The notes under the pieces were generated by a model that saw only the letters and a program-made list of their open reading frames with translations, was not told the origin of the DNA and did not search any database. This document shows positions 10,093 through 19,711 of a DNA stretch of 64,000 bases, one piece after another. The position numbers were made by a program, and so were the translations under genes. The DNA comes from Pectobacterium peruviense (lineage in GTDB: Bacteria; Pseudomonadota; Gammaproteobacteria; Enterobacterales; Enterobacteriaceae), in NCBI RefSeq assembly GCF_002847345.1, contig NZ_LXFV01000013.1:186001-250000 (forward strand), in the 5' to 3' direction. How positions within the stretch are numbered: the stretch's first letter is position 1; the number at the start of each line of letters is the position of its first letter.

Positions 10093-11001
10093 TTAATTCC
10101 GTGGGTTGAGGATGTCGCGTAGCGCATCCCCCACCAGATTGATCGCCACAATCAGCAGCAACAGCGTCAGCCCCGGAAAGAAGCTGATCCAATAATCGCC
10201 CGACATCAGGTACTCAAAACCGTTTGAGATCAGCAGCCCCAGCGACGGCTCCGTCACAGGCAGCCCAATCCCCAGAAACGAGAGCGTGGCTTCTAACATG
10301 ATGGCGTAAGCGATGCGCATCGTCGCGACGACGATCAGAGGTGCCAGACAGTTCGGTAAAATATGGCGAAACAGAATGCGGCGGTTGGACAACGCCATGC
10401 TGCGCGCGGCGTCCACATAGCTGCGGCGACGTTCCACCAGCGCCGAGCCGCGAATCGTCCGCGCGTAGTAAGCCCACTGGGTTACCACCAGCGCCATAAT
10501 GATTTTATCGACCCCTTGCCCCAACACTGCCAACAGGATCAGGGCAATCAGGATGGGAGGGAAACTGAGTTGGATATCCACGATGCGCATGATCGTGGCA
10601 TCCGTTTTTCCACCGACGTAGGCGCTAATCAGGCCCAGTGAGGCACCAATCAGCAGCGCAAACACCGCACTAGAGAAGCCGACTATCAGGCTGATGCGAG
10701 TGCCGTAAAGAATGGCGCTGAACAGGTCGCGCCCCTGATCGTCCGTCCCCAGCCAGTACGTCATGCCCGCCATACTGGAGGAACCCGGCACAAGCCGACC
10801 ATCCATGATGTCGAGTTGCATCAGATCGTAGGGATTCTGCGGCGACAGAAGTGGGGCAAGCAGCGCCAGCAGCACAAAAATCGCCAACATAATCAGCCCA
10901 CACAGCGCCAACCGATCGTTGATCAGCGCCATCACCACGCGCATCACTGGATGTACGGTTTTTTGCACGACGGCGGGCTGGTGTATCGTATTGCCTGTCA
11001 T
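10093..11001 (-). CDS. ABC importer permease, DppC/GsiD type
   Basis: 302-aa inner-membrane permease with an N-terminal OppC_N-like segment (about residues 15-60) and six membrane helices. The EAA loop is at DAARSMALSNRRILFRHILPN. The ATGA overlap with the upstream permease shows co-translation. It forms the heterodimeric channel with that permease and is driven by the fused ATPase whose gene starts 39 bp downstream. Confidence 0.9.
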   Translation of the reverse strand: MTGNTIHQPAVVQKTVHPVMRVVMALINDRLALCGLIMLAIFVLLALLAPLLSPQNPYDLMQLDIMDGRLVPGSSSMAGMTYWLGTDDQGRDLFSAILYGTRISLIVGFSSAVFALLIGASLGLISAYVGGKTDATIMRIVDIQLSFPPILIALILLAVLGQGVDKIIMALVVTQWAYYARTIRGSALVERRRSYVDAARSMALSNRRILFRHILPNCLAPLIVVATMRIAYAIMLEATLSFLGIGLPVTEPSLGLLISNGFEYLMSGDYWISFFPGLTLLLLIVAINLVGDALRDILNPRN

Positions 11002-11975
11002 CCCTTGTCTCCTTCCAGCCGCACACGCGGATCGACCATGACATACAGCAAATCGACCAGCAGGTTAATCACGCTGAACATCACGACGGTAATCATCAGG
11101 TAAGCAAGGATGACCGGACGGTCGAGCACAGCAATCGAGTCGATAATCAGCTTGCCCATACCCGGCCAGGCGTAAATGGTTTCCGTGACGACGGCGAACG
11201 CGATCAGCGATCCCAGCTCCAGACCCAGCACGGTAATTAAGGGAATCAGCGTGTTGCGCAGCACATGCACCAGCACGATACGGATTTCTGACAGCCCCTT
11301 CGCGCGTGCAAACTGCACATAATCTTGTTGCAGGCATTCCATCACCCCCGCACGCATCAGGCGGATGACCAGCGAGATTTTAAACAGCGCGAGGTTAAAC
11401 GCAGGCAGGAGAAGATGTTCGAGGCCGTCGCGAGTCAGAAAGCTGAACGGGATACCCAATAGATCATGCGTATCGCCCCTGCCCGACGAGGGCAGCCAGC
11501 CGAGCTTCACGCTGAACAGCATGATCATCACCAGCCCGATCCAGAACGTGGGCAGGCTAAAGCCCAGAATGGAGAAGGTCATGATGGATTTGGACACCGC
11601 GCTGTCCGGCTTCAGGCCAGCGTAAATCCCCAGCGGGATACCGACAACCAGCGCCATGACGAACGCTACCATCGCCAGTTCGAGCGTCGCGGGCATCCGC
11701 TGAAAAATCAGCGTCAGCGCGGGTTGGTTAAAGATAAAAGACTTGCCCATATCGCCATGAAAGGCGTTCCAGACAAACAGCCCGTACTGTTCCCAGACGG
11801 GCTTATCCAGACCAAAGGACTGAATCACCGCCAGCCGTTCCGCTGGCGTGGCTGTTGCGCCCAACAGCATATCGACCGGGTTACCGACCAGATAAACACC
11901 CACAAACACCAGCACCGACATAACAGCAAGCGTCAGCAGCGTTTGTCCGATTCGGCTCAGCAGGTAGGCTATCAT
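10998..11975 (-). CDS. ABC importer permease, DppB/GsiC type
   Basis: 325-aa permease. It has the DppB N-terminal helix (MIAYLLSRIGQTLLTLAVMSVLVFVGVYLVGNP), a periplasmic segment with LGLDKPVWEQY-like sequence, and an EAA loop FARAKGLSEIRIVLVHVLRNTLIP. The start overlaps the stop of the upstream nucleoside hydrolase by one base (TGATG). Together with the DppC-type permease and fused ATPase it completes the membrane part of the importer. Confidence 0.9.
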   Translation of the reverse strand: MIAYLLSRIGQTLLTLAVMSVLVFVGVYLVGNPVDMLLGATATPAERLAVIQSFGLDKPVWEQYGLFVWNAFHGDMGKSFIFNQPALTLIFQRMPATLELAMVAFVMALVVGIPLGIYAGLKPDSAVSKSIMTFSILGFSLPTFWIGLVMIMLFSVKLGWLPSSGRGDTHDLLGIPFSFLTRDGLEHLLLPAFNLALFKISLVIRLMRAGVMECLQQDYVQFARAKGLSEIRIVLVHVLRNTLIPLITVLGLELGSLIAFAVVTETIYAWPGMGKLIIDSIAVLDRPVILAYLMITVVMFSVINLLVDLLYVMVDPRVRLEGDKG

Positions 11976-12946
11976 CAGCGCCCCCCAGAACCGTTTAATG
12001 TATCAACATCGTAGTGGCGCAGACGGTCAGCAATCAGCCCAAGAAATCCCTGTTCGTCGATTTCCCGCATGACCAGCGCATTCGCAGACTCACCCAGCTT
12101 GTTATAAAAATCGGCGAACACGTAACCCGCGGTCTTACCGGAAACCTCGACCCCGATACGCGCGTATTTTGACTTGAATAGCTCTGGCTTCAACAGCCAT
12201 GCAATGACGGTCGCATCATGAATCGGTCCACCTTCACGACCAAAGCGTTCGACCTCGTTACGGTCAAACATAAGCAACAGTGCCGCCATCGCTTTACCCG
12301 GCGCACCGCCGCTGCGTTCGATGTCATCAACCTGTTCTGTCTGAATCAGTGCCTGAAAGGTCACATCCAACGGCATGACGACAACGGGAACACCGGAGGA
12401 AAATACGATTTCCGCCGCATGCGGATCGGCATAGACGTTAAAGTCTGCCCACGGCACGCGATTCCCCATCGCGGTAAAGGCACAGCTCATGGAAACAATC
12501 TGTTTGATGCCGCGTGCGACATCAGGGTGGAAACACAGCGCCAACGCCAGATTCGTCATCGGGCCGAGTGAACAAATGGTGATCGGATTATTGTCGGCAG
12601 CGGCCTGACGCGTCATCCGCACTAGAAAATCGACGGCGTGTTCCTGTTCCGGCGATAACGTGCTCTGCGGCACCCACTCAGAAGAAAATTCGCCGATATG
12701 GGCGTACTTACCGAACACCTGATCGCGAATGAGCGGACGCGAGGCACCAGCAAAAATGGGTACATCGGTTCTGCCCGTCAGGCCAACAACGTTGCACGCA
12801 TTTGGCAACGTCGCTTCAAGCGGCACATTACCTGCTACAACGGTGATACCGAGCACGTCTAATTCGGGCGATGCCAATGCCAGCCAGATGGCGATTGCAT
12901 CGTCAACGCCGGGATCGGTATCAATAATAATGCGCTCTCGAACCAT
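11975..12946 (-). CDS. Nucleoside hydrolase (IU-NH/Rih family), copy A
   Basis: 323-aa member of the inosine/uridine-preferring nucleoside hydrolase family, which cleaves N-glycosidic bonds of ribonucleosides. The Ca2+-binding motif is at IIIDTDPGVDDA (D9, D11, D15, D16) and the late active-site motif at GGPIHDATVIAW. The ATG at 12946 has GAGGG 8 bp upstream and is preferred to a GTG at 12955 that would overlap the preceding gene. It is cytoplasmic, with no signal peptide. It differs strongly from copy B, so the pair may split substrates. The link to an importer suggests action on an imported nucleoside or other N-glycoside. Confidence 0.88.
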   Translation of the reverse strand: MVRERIIIDTDPGVDDAIAIWLALASPELDVLGITVVAGNVPLEATLPNACNVVGLTGRTDVPIFAGASRPLIRDQVFGKYAHIGEFSSEWVPQSTLSPEQEHAVDFLVRMTRQAAADNNPITICSLGPMTNLALALCFHPDVARGIKQIVSMSCAFTAMGNRVPWADFNVYADPHAAEIVFSSGVPVVVMPLDVTFQALIQTEQVDDIERSGGAPGKAMAALLLMFDRNEVERFGREGGPIHDATVIAWLLKPELFKSKYARIGVEVSGKTAGYVFADFYNKLGESANALVMREIDEQGFLGLIADRLRHYDVDTLNGSGGR

Positions 12947-12947
12947 G

Positions 12948-13901
12948 TCAGACACCCTCTCTGTAGCGGCTCAATAGGTCAGCAAACAGCTCGACAACCT
13001 GTTTGGCATCAACCCCTGTCACCACATCCACATTCGGCTGACGATCGGTTTTTCCATACCAGTCGGCAACGGTTTGCCCCATGCACAGCTCACTTTCCTG
13101 CTCAATGTAAACGCTGGCTTTTTCCGTCGTGAAACAGTGCGGCGCCAGAACCCAGGCAATGACCAACGGATCGTGTAGCGGACCACCGCGTGAACCATAG
13201 CGACGGATATCATTACGATCCCAAAACGCCATCATTTCACCCAGCGGCGCGGAAATTCGCCCAGATAGCGCAACGAAACGTGCCACTAATTCCGGTGTTA
13301 AAATCACCTGATGCGTAACATCCAGCGGCAGCGCAACAAGGGCAATCGACGAGTCAAATACCACCTTCGCGGCCTGCGGATCGGCAATCATATTGAATTC
13401 AGATGTCAGGCTGCGGTTGCCCGCTTCCCGATACGCGCCGCCCATCATCACAATGCGCGCAATACCGTCGGCAATCTCGGGTGCCATACGCAGCGCCATC
13501 GCCACATTGGTTAATGGCCCCAACGTACACAGCGTGATCGTCGTGCCGTCAGCTATCGCCTGCCGACACTGCTCAATAATAAAACTCACGGCATGCTGCG
13601 CTTCGGCCTGTTTTTGCGGTGCGGGCAACACCGTCTGGCCCAGTCCGCTTTCGCCGTGAAACTGGCCATGAATGGGTTCACGCAACAGCGGCCGGTGGCA
13701 GCCAGCGAAAACAGGGATATCCATGCGCTGACCCAGCTCAACAATTTGCAGCGCATTACGCACCGTCTTTTCCAGCGACTGGTTACCGCACAACGTGCAA
13801 ATGCCGCGAATATCCAACTCTGGCGCCACAAATGCACTTAATAACGCAATGGCGTCATCTATCCCCGGATCACAATCAATAATAATAGGTAACGCGCTCA
13901 T
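12948..13901 (-). CDS. Nucleoside hydrolase (IU-NH/Rih family), copy B
   Basis: 317-aa nucleoside hydrolase. The metal motif IIIDCDPGIDDA (D9, D11, D15, D16), the VMMGGAYREAGN loop and GGPLHDPLVIAW are all present, so it should be active. It lies directly upstream of copy A with no gap to speak of and downstream of the aldolase gene across 102 bp. E. coli RihA/B/C act on pyrimidine and purine ribonucleosides; which base or sugar is recognised here cannot be read from sequence. Confidence 0.88.
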   Translation of the reverse strand: MSALPIIIDCDPGIDDAIALLSAFVAPELDIRGICTLCGNQSLEKTVRNALQIVELGQRMDIPVFAGCHRPLLREPIHGQFHGESGLGQTVLPAPQKQAEAQHAVSFIIEQCRQAIADGTTITLCTLGPLTNVAMALRMAPEIADGIARIVMMGGAYREAGNRSLTSEFNMIADPQAAKVVFDSSIALVALPLDVTHQVILTPELVARFVALSGRISAPLGEMMAFWDRNDIRRYGSRGGPLHDPLVIAWVLAPHCFTTEKASVYIEQESELCMGQTVADWYGKTDRQPNVDVVTGVDAKQVVELFADLLSRYREGV

Positions 13902-14003
13902 CCCCTGATGATTCCTTTTCTCTTTTTAATAGGTACTGCCAAATTTCAAGGTGCAGAAAACCCCACACCTCTACAGCGTGAAAAATAACAAATCTGGTTT
14001 GCG

Positions 14004-14888
14004 TTAGAGGGAATCGACAGACGCTAAAACGTCAGCGATCTCCTTACGCGCCTTTTCATCCAGCGGTTGCTGAGGCGGCAACGGGTCGCCTACGGCAAAT
14101 CCCTGCAATTGCAGCGCCGCTTTAATACAGCCGGCAATGGAATAACGGGCAAAGATTTCATTGATGCGCCACAGCGGACGCTGAAGCTCCATTGCTTTGT
14201 TCCAGTCACCCGCACGGGCGGCTTCATACAAAGCAATACTCTGTTTGGGAACGATACACGCCGGGCCAGCCATCCAACCCACACCGCCAATCAGCATCAC
14301 ACAGGCGGGAATATGAGCGGACGCGGAGAACACGTCCATCCGGCCACGGGTACGTTCAATGATGGACAGCAAACGCCCAGTATTCGTCGAGGCGTCTTTG
14401 ATATAGAGGATATTACTGACATGACTCAAGCGTTCGATAACGGGCAAGCTCAAATCGGAGCGCTGGAACTGAGGATTGGTGTAAAGCACAACCGGTTTGC
14501 CCTGTGCGGCTTCGGCAATAGCGCGGAAATACTGTTCGACGCCTTCGTCTTTCAGTGGAAAATAGGCTTCGAGTACCGCAAGAATGCCATCTGCACCGAG
14601 TTCAACGTAGCGTTTCGTTTGTTCAACGGCATCCTGAATCGTTGTGGAAGCGACACCGGCGATCACCGGCACACGACCCGCCGTCGTCTCAATGACGGTT
14701 TTGACCACATCCAGACGCTGAGCCGCAGAGAGATAGGCAAATTCACCGGTGCTACCTAACGGCACGACGCCATGCACACCGCATTGAATCAGATGCTCAG
14801 TGAGTTGCGCCAACACAGGCTTATCAACCTGACCATCGGGCCTGACGGGTGACACCAGATAGGGAAAAACACCGCTAAACGTATTCAC
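14004..14888 (-). CDS. DapA/NanA-family aldolase (dihydrodipicolinate synthase-like)
   Basis: 294-aa class I pyruvate-type aldolase. The pyruvate-binding GSTGE is at residues 45-49, the catalytic Tyr at VVLYTNP (Y136) and the Schiff-base Lys at LYIKDAS (K164). The family covers DapA, N-acetylneuraminate lyase and 2-keto-3-deoxy sugar acid aldolases. The operon context makes a catabolic aldolase more likely than lysine synthesis. The start is a GTG with AAGGAG well placed. The gene lies between the binding-protein gene and the nucleoside hydrolases, so it may process the sugar part released by them; that is inference. Confidence 0.85.
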   Translation of the reverse strand: MNTFSGVFPYLVSPVRPDGQVDKPVLAQLTEHLIQCGVHGVVPLGSTGEFAYLSAAQRLDVVKTVIETTAGRVPVIAGVASTTIQDAVEQTKRYVELGADGILAVLEAYFPLKDEGVEQYFRAIAEAAQGKPVVLYTNPQFQRSDLSLPVIERLSHVSNILYIKDASTNTGRLLSIIERTRGRMDVFSASAHIPACVMLIGGVGWMAGPACIVPKQSIALYEAARAGDWNKAMELQRPLWRINEIFARYSIAGCIKAALQLQGFAVGDPLPPQQPLDEKARKEIADVLASVDSL

Positions 14889-14956
14889 ACCGCTCTCCTT
14901 GTTATTGGTAATAAGGGGTGAAGCCTCACCCCTTTTGGATCATAACTGAAAGGTAA

Positions 14957-16507
14957 CTATTTCGCGGAACGGACGAAGTACGGCAGCGTGTAGGCATCGG
15001 AACGGCCCACATAGGTATACTGCTTTTTCATCGCCCAGGTGTTGGACAGGAACATCACCGGAATGACACCTAAATCGTTCATACCGATGTTCATCGCCTC
15101 TGCCAGCAGCGCATCACGCTTGGTTTCATCCAGCGTGACACGTGCTTCGTTCAGCGTTTTATCAAAGACAGGATTGGAATAGCGACCACGATTACCCTGT
15201 CCTGCATTGGGGCCAAAGGTTTCTAGCAATGGCCCCAATACTCCAGAAGCTTCCCCGGTTTCAATCGCGGCCCCGCCCATAATCAAACTGAATTCGAGAC
15301 GGGACGCACGTGAGAAGTACACACTGCCGGGCATCGTAACCACTTCGGTTTTGATGCCGACGCGTGTGAACATTTGGCCAATGGCCTGAGCAATTTTAGA
15401 ATCATTAGGATAACGATCGTTCGACGCGTGGAAGGTCAGCGTGAAGCCGTCGGGGTAACCCGCCGCTGCCAGTTCCTGTTTGGCTTTCTCCGGATTATAA
15501 ACCGGCGCAGGAATGGAAGCGGAATAGCCTAGGTACCCCTTCGGTACAAGCTGAGAAGCAACAACAGCCTGCCCCTCCATCACACGGTCGACGATTGCCT
15601 GACGATTAAGAGCTAAAGACATCGCCTGGCGTACTTCTTTTTTTAGTAATGGGTTTTTACCATCAGGACCTTTAGCGAACGGTGATTCATCTCGCTGCTG
15701 GTCCATATGAAGGTAAATAACACGATTCCCTGGTGTTGAAATCGTTTTTAACTGCTTATTTTTTTCAATATTACTGCTGTCGGCTGTTGGAACGTTTTCA
15801 ATCATGTCCACATCACCGGATAACACTGCTGCTACACGTGCACTACTGTTTTTAAATACACGGACAGTAACGTTGTCCCACTCTGCTTTTCCTCCCCAGT
15901 AATCGTCGTTACGACTAAGGACTACCCGGTCGTCCGGCACCCAGGAAACAAATTTGAATGGCCCTGTACCAATCACATCTGTTCCTGAATTCAACGTTTC
16001 CGTTGGGACGTTCTCAAGTCGGGCCGGTAAAATGGAAATCCGACTTAAATTATTCAGCAGCAGTGGCGAAGCCTCTTTTGTCTTTATCCGCACCGTTAGT
16101 GGATTAACTTCTATTACTTCAGCAATGTCGCTGACGTAAGGTGCGTAAGAACTAGGGCTGTTTTTTGATGCCAGCGCAACACGCTTAATGCTGGCAATCA
16201 CATCTTTAGCCGTAAAATCACTGCCGTCGTGAAACTTAACGCCAGGACGCAATACAAACTCCCACGTCTTGTCGTCAATCACTTTCCAACTGGTTGCCAG
16301 GGCAGGTGCAATCTGCTGTTTTTCATCCTGTACAACCAAACCGTCAAAAATATTGCGCGCCATTGCGCTATTCGCCCCACTCACATAAAACTGCGGATCC
16401 ATTGATGTGGTGGAGGAAGCCAAACCGATATTCAGGTCCGCGCTATAAACCAAAGGTGAAGATGAAAATAAAACGGTAAACAATAACGCCAGCGTTGATT
16501 TCTTCAT
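14957..16507 (-). CDS. Periplasmic solute-binding protein, family 5 (peptide/nickel type)
   Basis: 516-aa SBP_bac_5 protein with a signal peptide (MKKSTLALLFTVLFSSSPLVYSA, cleavage before DLNIG). Family features are SSTTSMDPQFYVSGAN, the WEFVLRPGVKFHDGSDFTAKDV block and the late domain with QAMSLALNRQAIVD. There is no lipobox Cys, so it is free in the periplasm. It is the first gene of the operon, divergent from a LysR regulator across 142 bp that must carry both promoters. It captures the substrate for the two permeases and the fused ATPase. Confidence 0.9.
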   Translation of the reverse strand: MKKSTLALLFTVLFSSSPLVYSADLNIGLASSTTSMDPQFYVSGANSAMARNIFDGLVVQDEKQQIAPALATSWKVIDDKTWEFVLRPGVKFHDGSDFTAKDVIASIKRVALASKNSPSSYAPYVSDIAEVIEVNPLTVRIKTKEASPLLLNNLSRISILPARLENVPTETLNSGTDVIGTGPFKFVSWVPDDRVVLSRNDDYWGGKAEWDNVTVRVFKNSSARVAAVLSGDVDMIENVPTADSSNIEKNKQLKTISTPGNRVIYLHMDQQRDESPFAKGPDGKNPLLKKEVRQAMSLALNRQAIVDRVMEGQAVVASQLVPKGYLGYSASIPAPVYNPEKAKQELAAAGYPDGFTLTFHASNDRYPNDSKIAQAIGQMFTRVGIKTEVVTMPGSVYFSRASRLEFSLIMGGAAIETGEASGVLGPLLETFGPNAGQGNRGRYSNPVFDKTLNEARVTLDETKRDALLAEAMNIGMNDLGVIPVMFLSNTWAMKKQYTYVGRSDAYTLPYFVRSAK

Positions 16508-16649
16508 TCACTAACCCTCTATTCCATGATTGAGTACTGATGAAGTGTATTAAATCTTATGATTGTGAGTCTATGCGCCAGATTGGATAATGAAAAATTG
16601 CATTTTGTGTTAAATTGATAACTAAATGTTATGTTTTAAGGTGACGAGC

Positions 16650-17546
16650 ATGCGTATCAATCCCCGTCAGGTTGAAGCCTTTCATAAAGTCATCCTCACC
16701 GGAGGCATCACCGCTGCCGCCAACATGATGTTCATCACCCAGCCCGCGGTCAGTCGGCTCATTAAAGACTTTGAAGACGCACTGAATCTGAAGCTGTTCG
16801 ATAGAGACGGACGCGGCCTGATTCCGCGCGCTGAGGCGATGAAGCTATATCGGGAAGTGGAGCGTCTTTATCTGGGGTTGGATCATATCGGGATGATTGC
16901 CGATGAAATTCGCCACGCCAGAGGCAGCATACTGCGCATCGCTGCCGTTCAGGCGCTCTCGTTTCTTTGCTCAGACCAGGTTCTCCCTACTTTACTCAAG
17001 AAATACCCCGATCTTTCCCTGTTTTTAGACATCGAAAGCAGCAGCCGCATAACGAATGCTATTTCTGAAAATCACTATGACGTTGGTTTTATTTTTGGCC
17101 AGCCGGGCATCAAAGGGCTGGAAGCCGAACCCCTGGCGGACGCCAGTGCTGTCGCGGTGTTAGCGGTGGATCACCCCCTTGCCACAGCGGATGAAATTAC
17201 GCTTGTCGATCTGGCTGGCACCCGCGCCATTTTGCCGGGCAGAACCACGCCGCTACGGGCACAGCTCGATATTGCCATCAGAAAAGAACAGAGCTATCTG
17301 CATAACCCTATCGAAACCTCAATGGTTAACTGCTGCGTGCTGGCTTCAAGAAACGTCGGTATCGGGGTCGTGGATTTTATTACTGCGCTGAACAGCCCTT
17401 CTCCGGTTATCGTTAAGCCTTTCAATCCTGATATAAAAATGGCGTATTGCGCGGTATATCCCCCACAAATTCCTCGCAGCCAAGTGGTTAATCACATCAC
17501 TCAGGTTATGAAAGAAAAAATAGCGGAGAGTCTGGCATTAAAATAA
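16650..17546 (+). CDS. LysR-family transcriptional regulator, likely controlling the divergent importer operon
   Basis: 298 aa. The N-terminal winged HTH (NPRQVEAFHKVILTGGITAAANMMFITQPAVSRLIKDFEDALNLKLFDR) is followed by a periplasmic-binding-like effector domain starting near residue 90 (GSILRIAAVQALS). It resembles the OccR/NocR/LysR branch. The ATG at 16650 has AAGGTGA at 5-bp spacing and is preferred to an ATG at 16626 with none. Divergent orientation from the binding-protein gene is the classic LysR arrangement, so it probably regulates that operon. The spacer has an AT-rich partial palindrome near 16594-16606, too weak to call as an operator. Confidence 0.88.
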   Translation: MRINPRQVEAFHKVILTGGITAAANMMFITQPAVSRLIKDFEDALNLKLFDRDGRGLIPRAEAMKLYREVERLYLGLDHIGMIADEIRHARGSILRIAAVQALSFLCSDQVLPTLLKKYPDLSLFLDIESSSRITNAISENHYDVGFIFGQPGIKGLEAEPLADASAVAVLAVDHPLATADEITLVDLAGTRAILPGRTTPLRAQLDIAIRKEQSYLHNPIETSMVNCCVLASRNVGIGVVDFITALNSPSPVIVKPFNPDIKMAYCAVYPPQIPRSQVVNHITQVMKEKIAESLALK

Positions 17547-17628
17547 TTTCCAGCCGAAGCCTTTATTTTTATTAATGTATTTATTGAATAATGAATTTCA
17601 GGGTTATTATTTTATATAAAAAACAAAC

Positions 17629-18018
17629 TCACTCCCAATTAGGTATATTACCTTTATGTTCAAGAGTGCCTCTCTTAATTAATATTATATTGATTTTATT
17701 ATTTTTATCAAAACCGATTACAATATTATCTCCTTCCTGAGCCTTATCCATCACAATATTCCCACTAAAATATAGTCTATGTTCTGTTCTTGTGCTGTGC
17801 TCTTCTCTGGCATCATACCAGGTAACAGATTCTATACAATTTACACTCTCACCTCTTATAAAAAACAAAGCATCCTGTTTAAATCTATCTAATCCAAAAA
17901 TATTCTTCAGTGCTCTAACACCATTAAATTCATGCTGATTTGAGCGATTTCTTTCTGCTTCTACTGCTGACAATGTTTTGATACATGACCTTTCAAGATA
18001 AAAAGGGGATTTTGACAT
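17629..18018 (-). CDS. Stand-alone EcoRII N-terminal (effector, B3-like DNA-binding) domain protein
   Basis: 129-aa protein with no catalytic domain. It aligns with the first 130 or so residues of the EcoRII-type endonuclease encoded 2.2 kb away. SNQHE (26-30) matches SNQHE (27-31), TWYDAR (66-71) matches TWYDTR (77-82), EHRLYF (79-84) matches EYRMYY (91-96), and EGDN (95-98) matches EGDF (107-110). In EcoRII this domain binds a second CCWGG site and releases autoinhibition. The start has a good AGAGGT site 6 bp upstream and the frame is clean, so this looks like a functional gene, not debris. It is AT-rich like the rest of the island and divergent from the methylase. Possible roles are regulator, competitor for sites, or remnant of a second enzyme. 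No function is known to me. Confidence 0.8.
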   Translation of the reverse strand: MSKSPFYLERSCIKTLSAVEAERNRSNQHEFNGVRALKNIFGLDRFKQDALFFIRGESVNCIESVTWYDAREEHSTRTEHRLYFSGNIVMDKAQEGDNIVIGFDKNNKINIILIKRGTLEHKGNIPNWE

Positions 18019-18179
18019 ATATAACCTCTTATAAAATCCGTAAAAATTGGTATTAAGAAAAGGAATTATAGTAACTGCGAATAAACTAACATCAAGAAAT
18101 AATAGAATTATTTTTCATTAATGCGATCTGCCATTGAGTTTAGCTTGAAAATGGCTTTAAGGCGCAAAGCTAGTTTCAA

Positions 18180-18249
18180 CCATTATGTAATTTTCTTTAA
18201 ACTTTTCATTCATAATGGAGCCATTTAGTGATACCCTGTCACTAGTATC
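18180..18249. promoter_or_regulatory. Nested inverted repeats before the methylase gene (candidate operator)
   Basis: CCATTATG (18180-18187) is matched by CATAATGG (18211-18218). TAGTGA (18226-18231) is matched by TCACTA (18239-18244) within a 19-bp palindrome, and GATAC (18230-18234) by GTATC (18245-18249). The 19-bp element ends about 27 bp before the methylase start, in the spacer shared with the divergent EcoRII-N gene. Cytosine methylases of this type with an N-terminal extension (M.SsoII, M.EcoRII) are known to repress their own promoters, so an operator here is plausible. Confidence 0.45.
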
Positions 18250-18271
18250 TCCCTTTTAAATGGTGTTGAAA

Positions 18272-19702
18272 ATGAAAAATGTTGAACTGATTGCACAAAA
18301 ATTAATTAAAGATAATGAGCAAGATCAGCTTCAGAAAAGAAAGGAAGATAAAGACCTGGTCAAAAAACTTGTTGATATTTATGATCAAAAACATGTCTCT
18401 GAAGCGCTTCGTGCTATTAGTCACAGTGAATGGACTCGTGAAACTCTCAATCGCTGGCTGAACGGGAAAATGCCACAAAAGCCACTGACCGATCTGGAAG
18501 TAAAAATGCTTAACAGTTTGCTCCCATCCCCCCCTGCCCACCATCCTAACTATTCGTTCCAATTTATCGATCTATTTGCTGGTATAGGCGGGATAAGAAA
18601 AGGATTTGAAGATATTGGCGGGCAATGTATTTTTACCAGTGAATGGGACAAAAATGCAGCCAGAACTTACAAAGCGAATTGGTACTGTGACCCCAAAAGT
18701 CATATTTTTAACTCTGATATCAGAGACATTACACTAAGTAATGCTTCTTCAGTCAGTGAAAAAGAAGCATATGAAAACATAGATAGAGAAATCCCAGACC
18801 ATGATGTATTGCTGGCGGGTTTCCCTTGCCAGCCTTTTTCGCTTGCTGGTGTATCAAAGAAAAATGCTTTAGGCCGTGCCCATGGGTTTGAATGTGACAC
18901 ACAAGGGACTTTATTCTTTGATGTTGCAAGAATTATTGCGGCCAAAAAACCGCCTATTTTCTTATTAGAAAATGTGAAAAACCTGAAAAGCCATGATAAG
19001 GGAAAAACATTTCGGGTCATCATGCAAACACTGGATGAACTGGGATATGTGGTTGCTGACGCTGAACATTCAGGAGCGCATGATCCTAAAGTTATTGATG
19101 GTAAGAACTTCTTACCTCAACATAGAGAACGCATTGTTCTTGTGGGATTTAGACGTGATCTCAACATTCACAAAGGATTTTATCTGAAAGAAATTAACAA
19201 ATTCTTTCCAGATAAAAAATTAACTATCAAAGAGTTACTCGACGGAAATGTTGATAAAAAATATATCCTTACTCCGACTTTGTGGAAATATTTATATAAT
19301 TACGCAAAAAAACATCAGGCCAAGGGAAATGGGTTTGGGTTTGGCTTGGTATCACCTGGTAATCCAGATAGTGTCGCCCGAACTTTGTCAGCTCGTTACC
19401 ACAAAGATGGCTCAGAAATACTGATAGACCGTGGATGGGATCGGGAGCTAGGAGAAAAAGATTTCGATAATGAAAAAAATCTGGAAAATAGACCAAGAAG
19501 GTTAACTCCTCGTGAGTGTGCTCGCTTAATGGGATTCGAGTCTCCTGGTGAAAAATCATTCTGTATCCCTGTATCAGATACCCAAGCATATCGGCAATTT
19601 GGGAATTCTGTCGTTGTTCCTGTCTTTGCAGCTGTTGCAAAACTGCTAAAGCCTTATATTGCTAATGCAATTAAGTCAAAAAACAGCAAAAAAGTCGCGT
19701 AA
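18272..19702 (+). CDS. dcm: DNA (cytosine-5) methyltransferase, Dcm/M.EcoRII type (predicted CCWGG)
   Basis: 476 aa. After an N-terminal extension of about 90 residues it carries the m5C motifs in order: [30 protein letters not shown] (catalytic Cys186), [29 protein letters not shown], then a target-recognition region ([26 protein letters not shown]), [16 protein letters not shown] and [16 protein letters not shown]. Long blocks including the recognition region match E. coli Dcm, so CCWGG is the expected target. An ATG at 18260 is also possible; 18272 is preferred for the GGTG site. It leads the vsr-endonuclease operon and is AT-rich compared with flanking genes. Confidence 0.93.
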   Translation: MKNVELIAQKLIKDNEQDQLQKRKEDKDLVKKLVDIYDQKHVSEALRAISHSEWTRETLNRWLNGKMPQKPLTDLEVKMLNSLLPSPPAHHPNYSFQFIDLFAGIGGIRKGFEDIGGQCIFTSEWDKNAARTYKANWYCDPKSHIFNSDIRDITLSNASSVSEKEAYENIDREIPDHDVLLAGFPCQPFSLAGVSKKNALGRAHGFECDTQGTLFFDVARIIAAKKPPIFLLENVKNLKSHDKGKTFRVIMQTLDELGYVVADAEHSGAHDPKVIDGKNFLPQHRERIVLVGFRRDLNIHKGFYLKEINKFFPDKKLTIKELLDGNVDKKYILTPTLWKYLYNYAKKHQAKGNGFGFGLVSPGNPDSVARTLSARYHKDGSEILIDRGWDRELGEKDFDNEKNLENRPRRLTPRECARLMGFESPGEKSFCIPVSDTQAYRQFGNSVVVPVFAAVAKLLKPYIANAIKSKNSKKVA

Positions 19703-19711
19703 GGTATAAAA

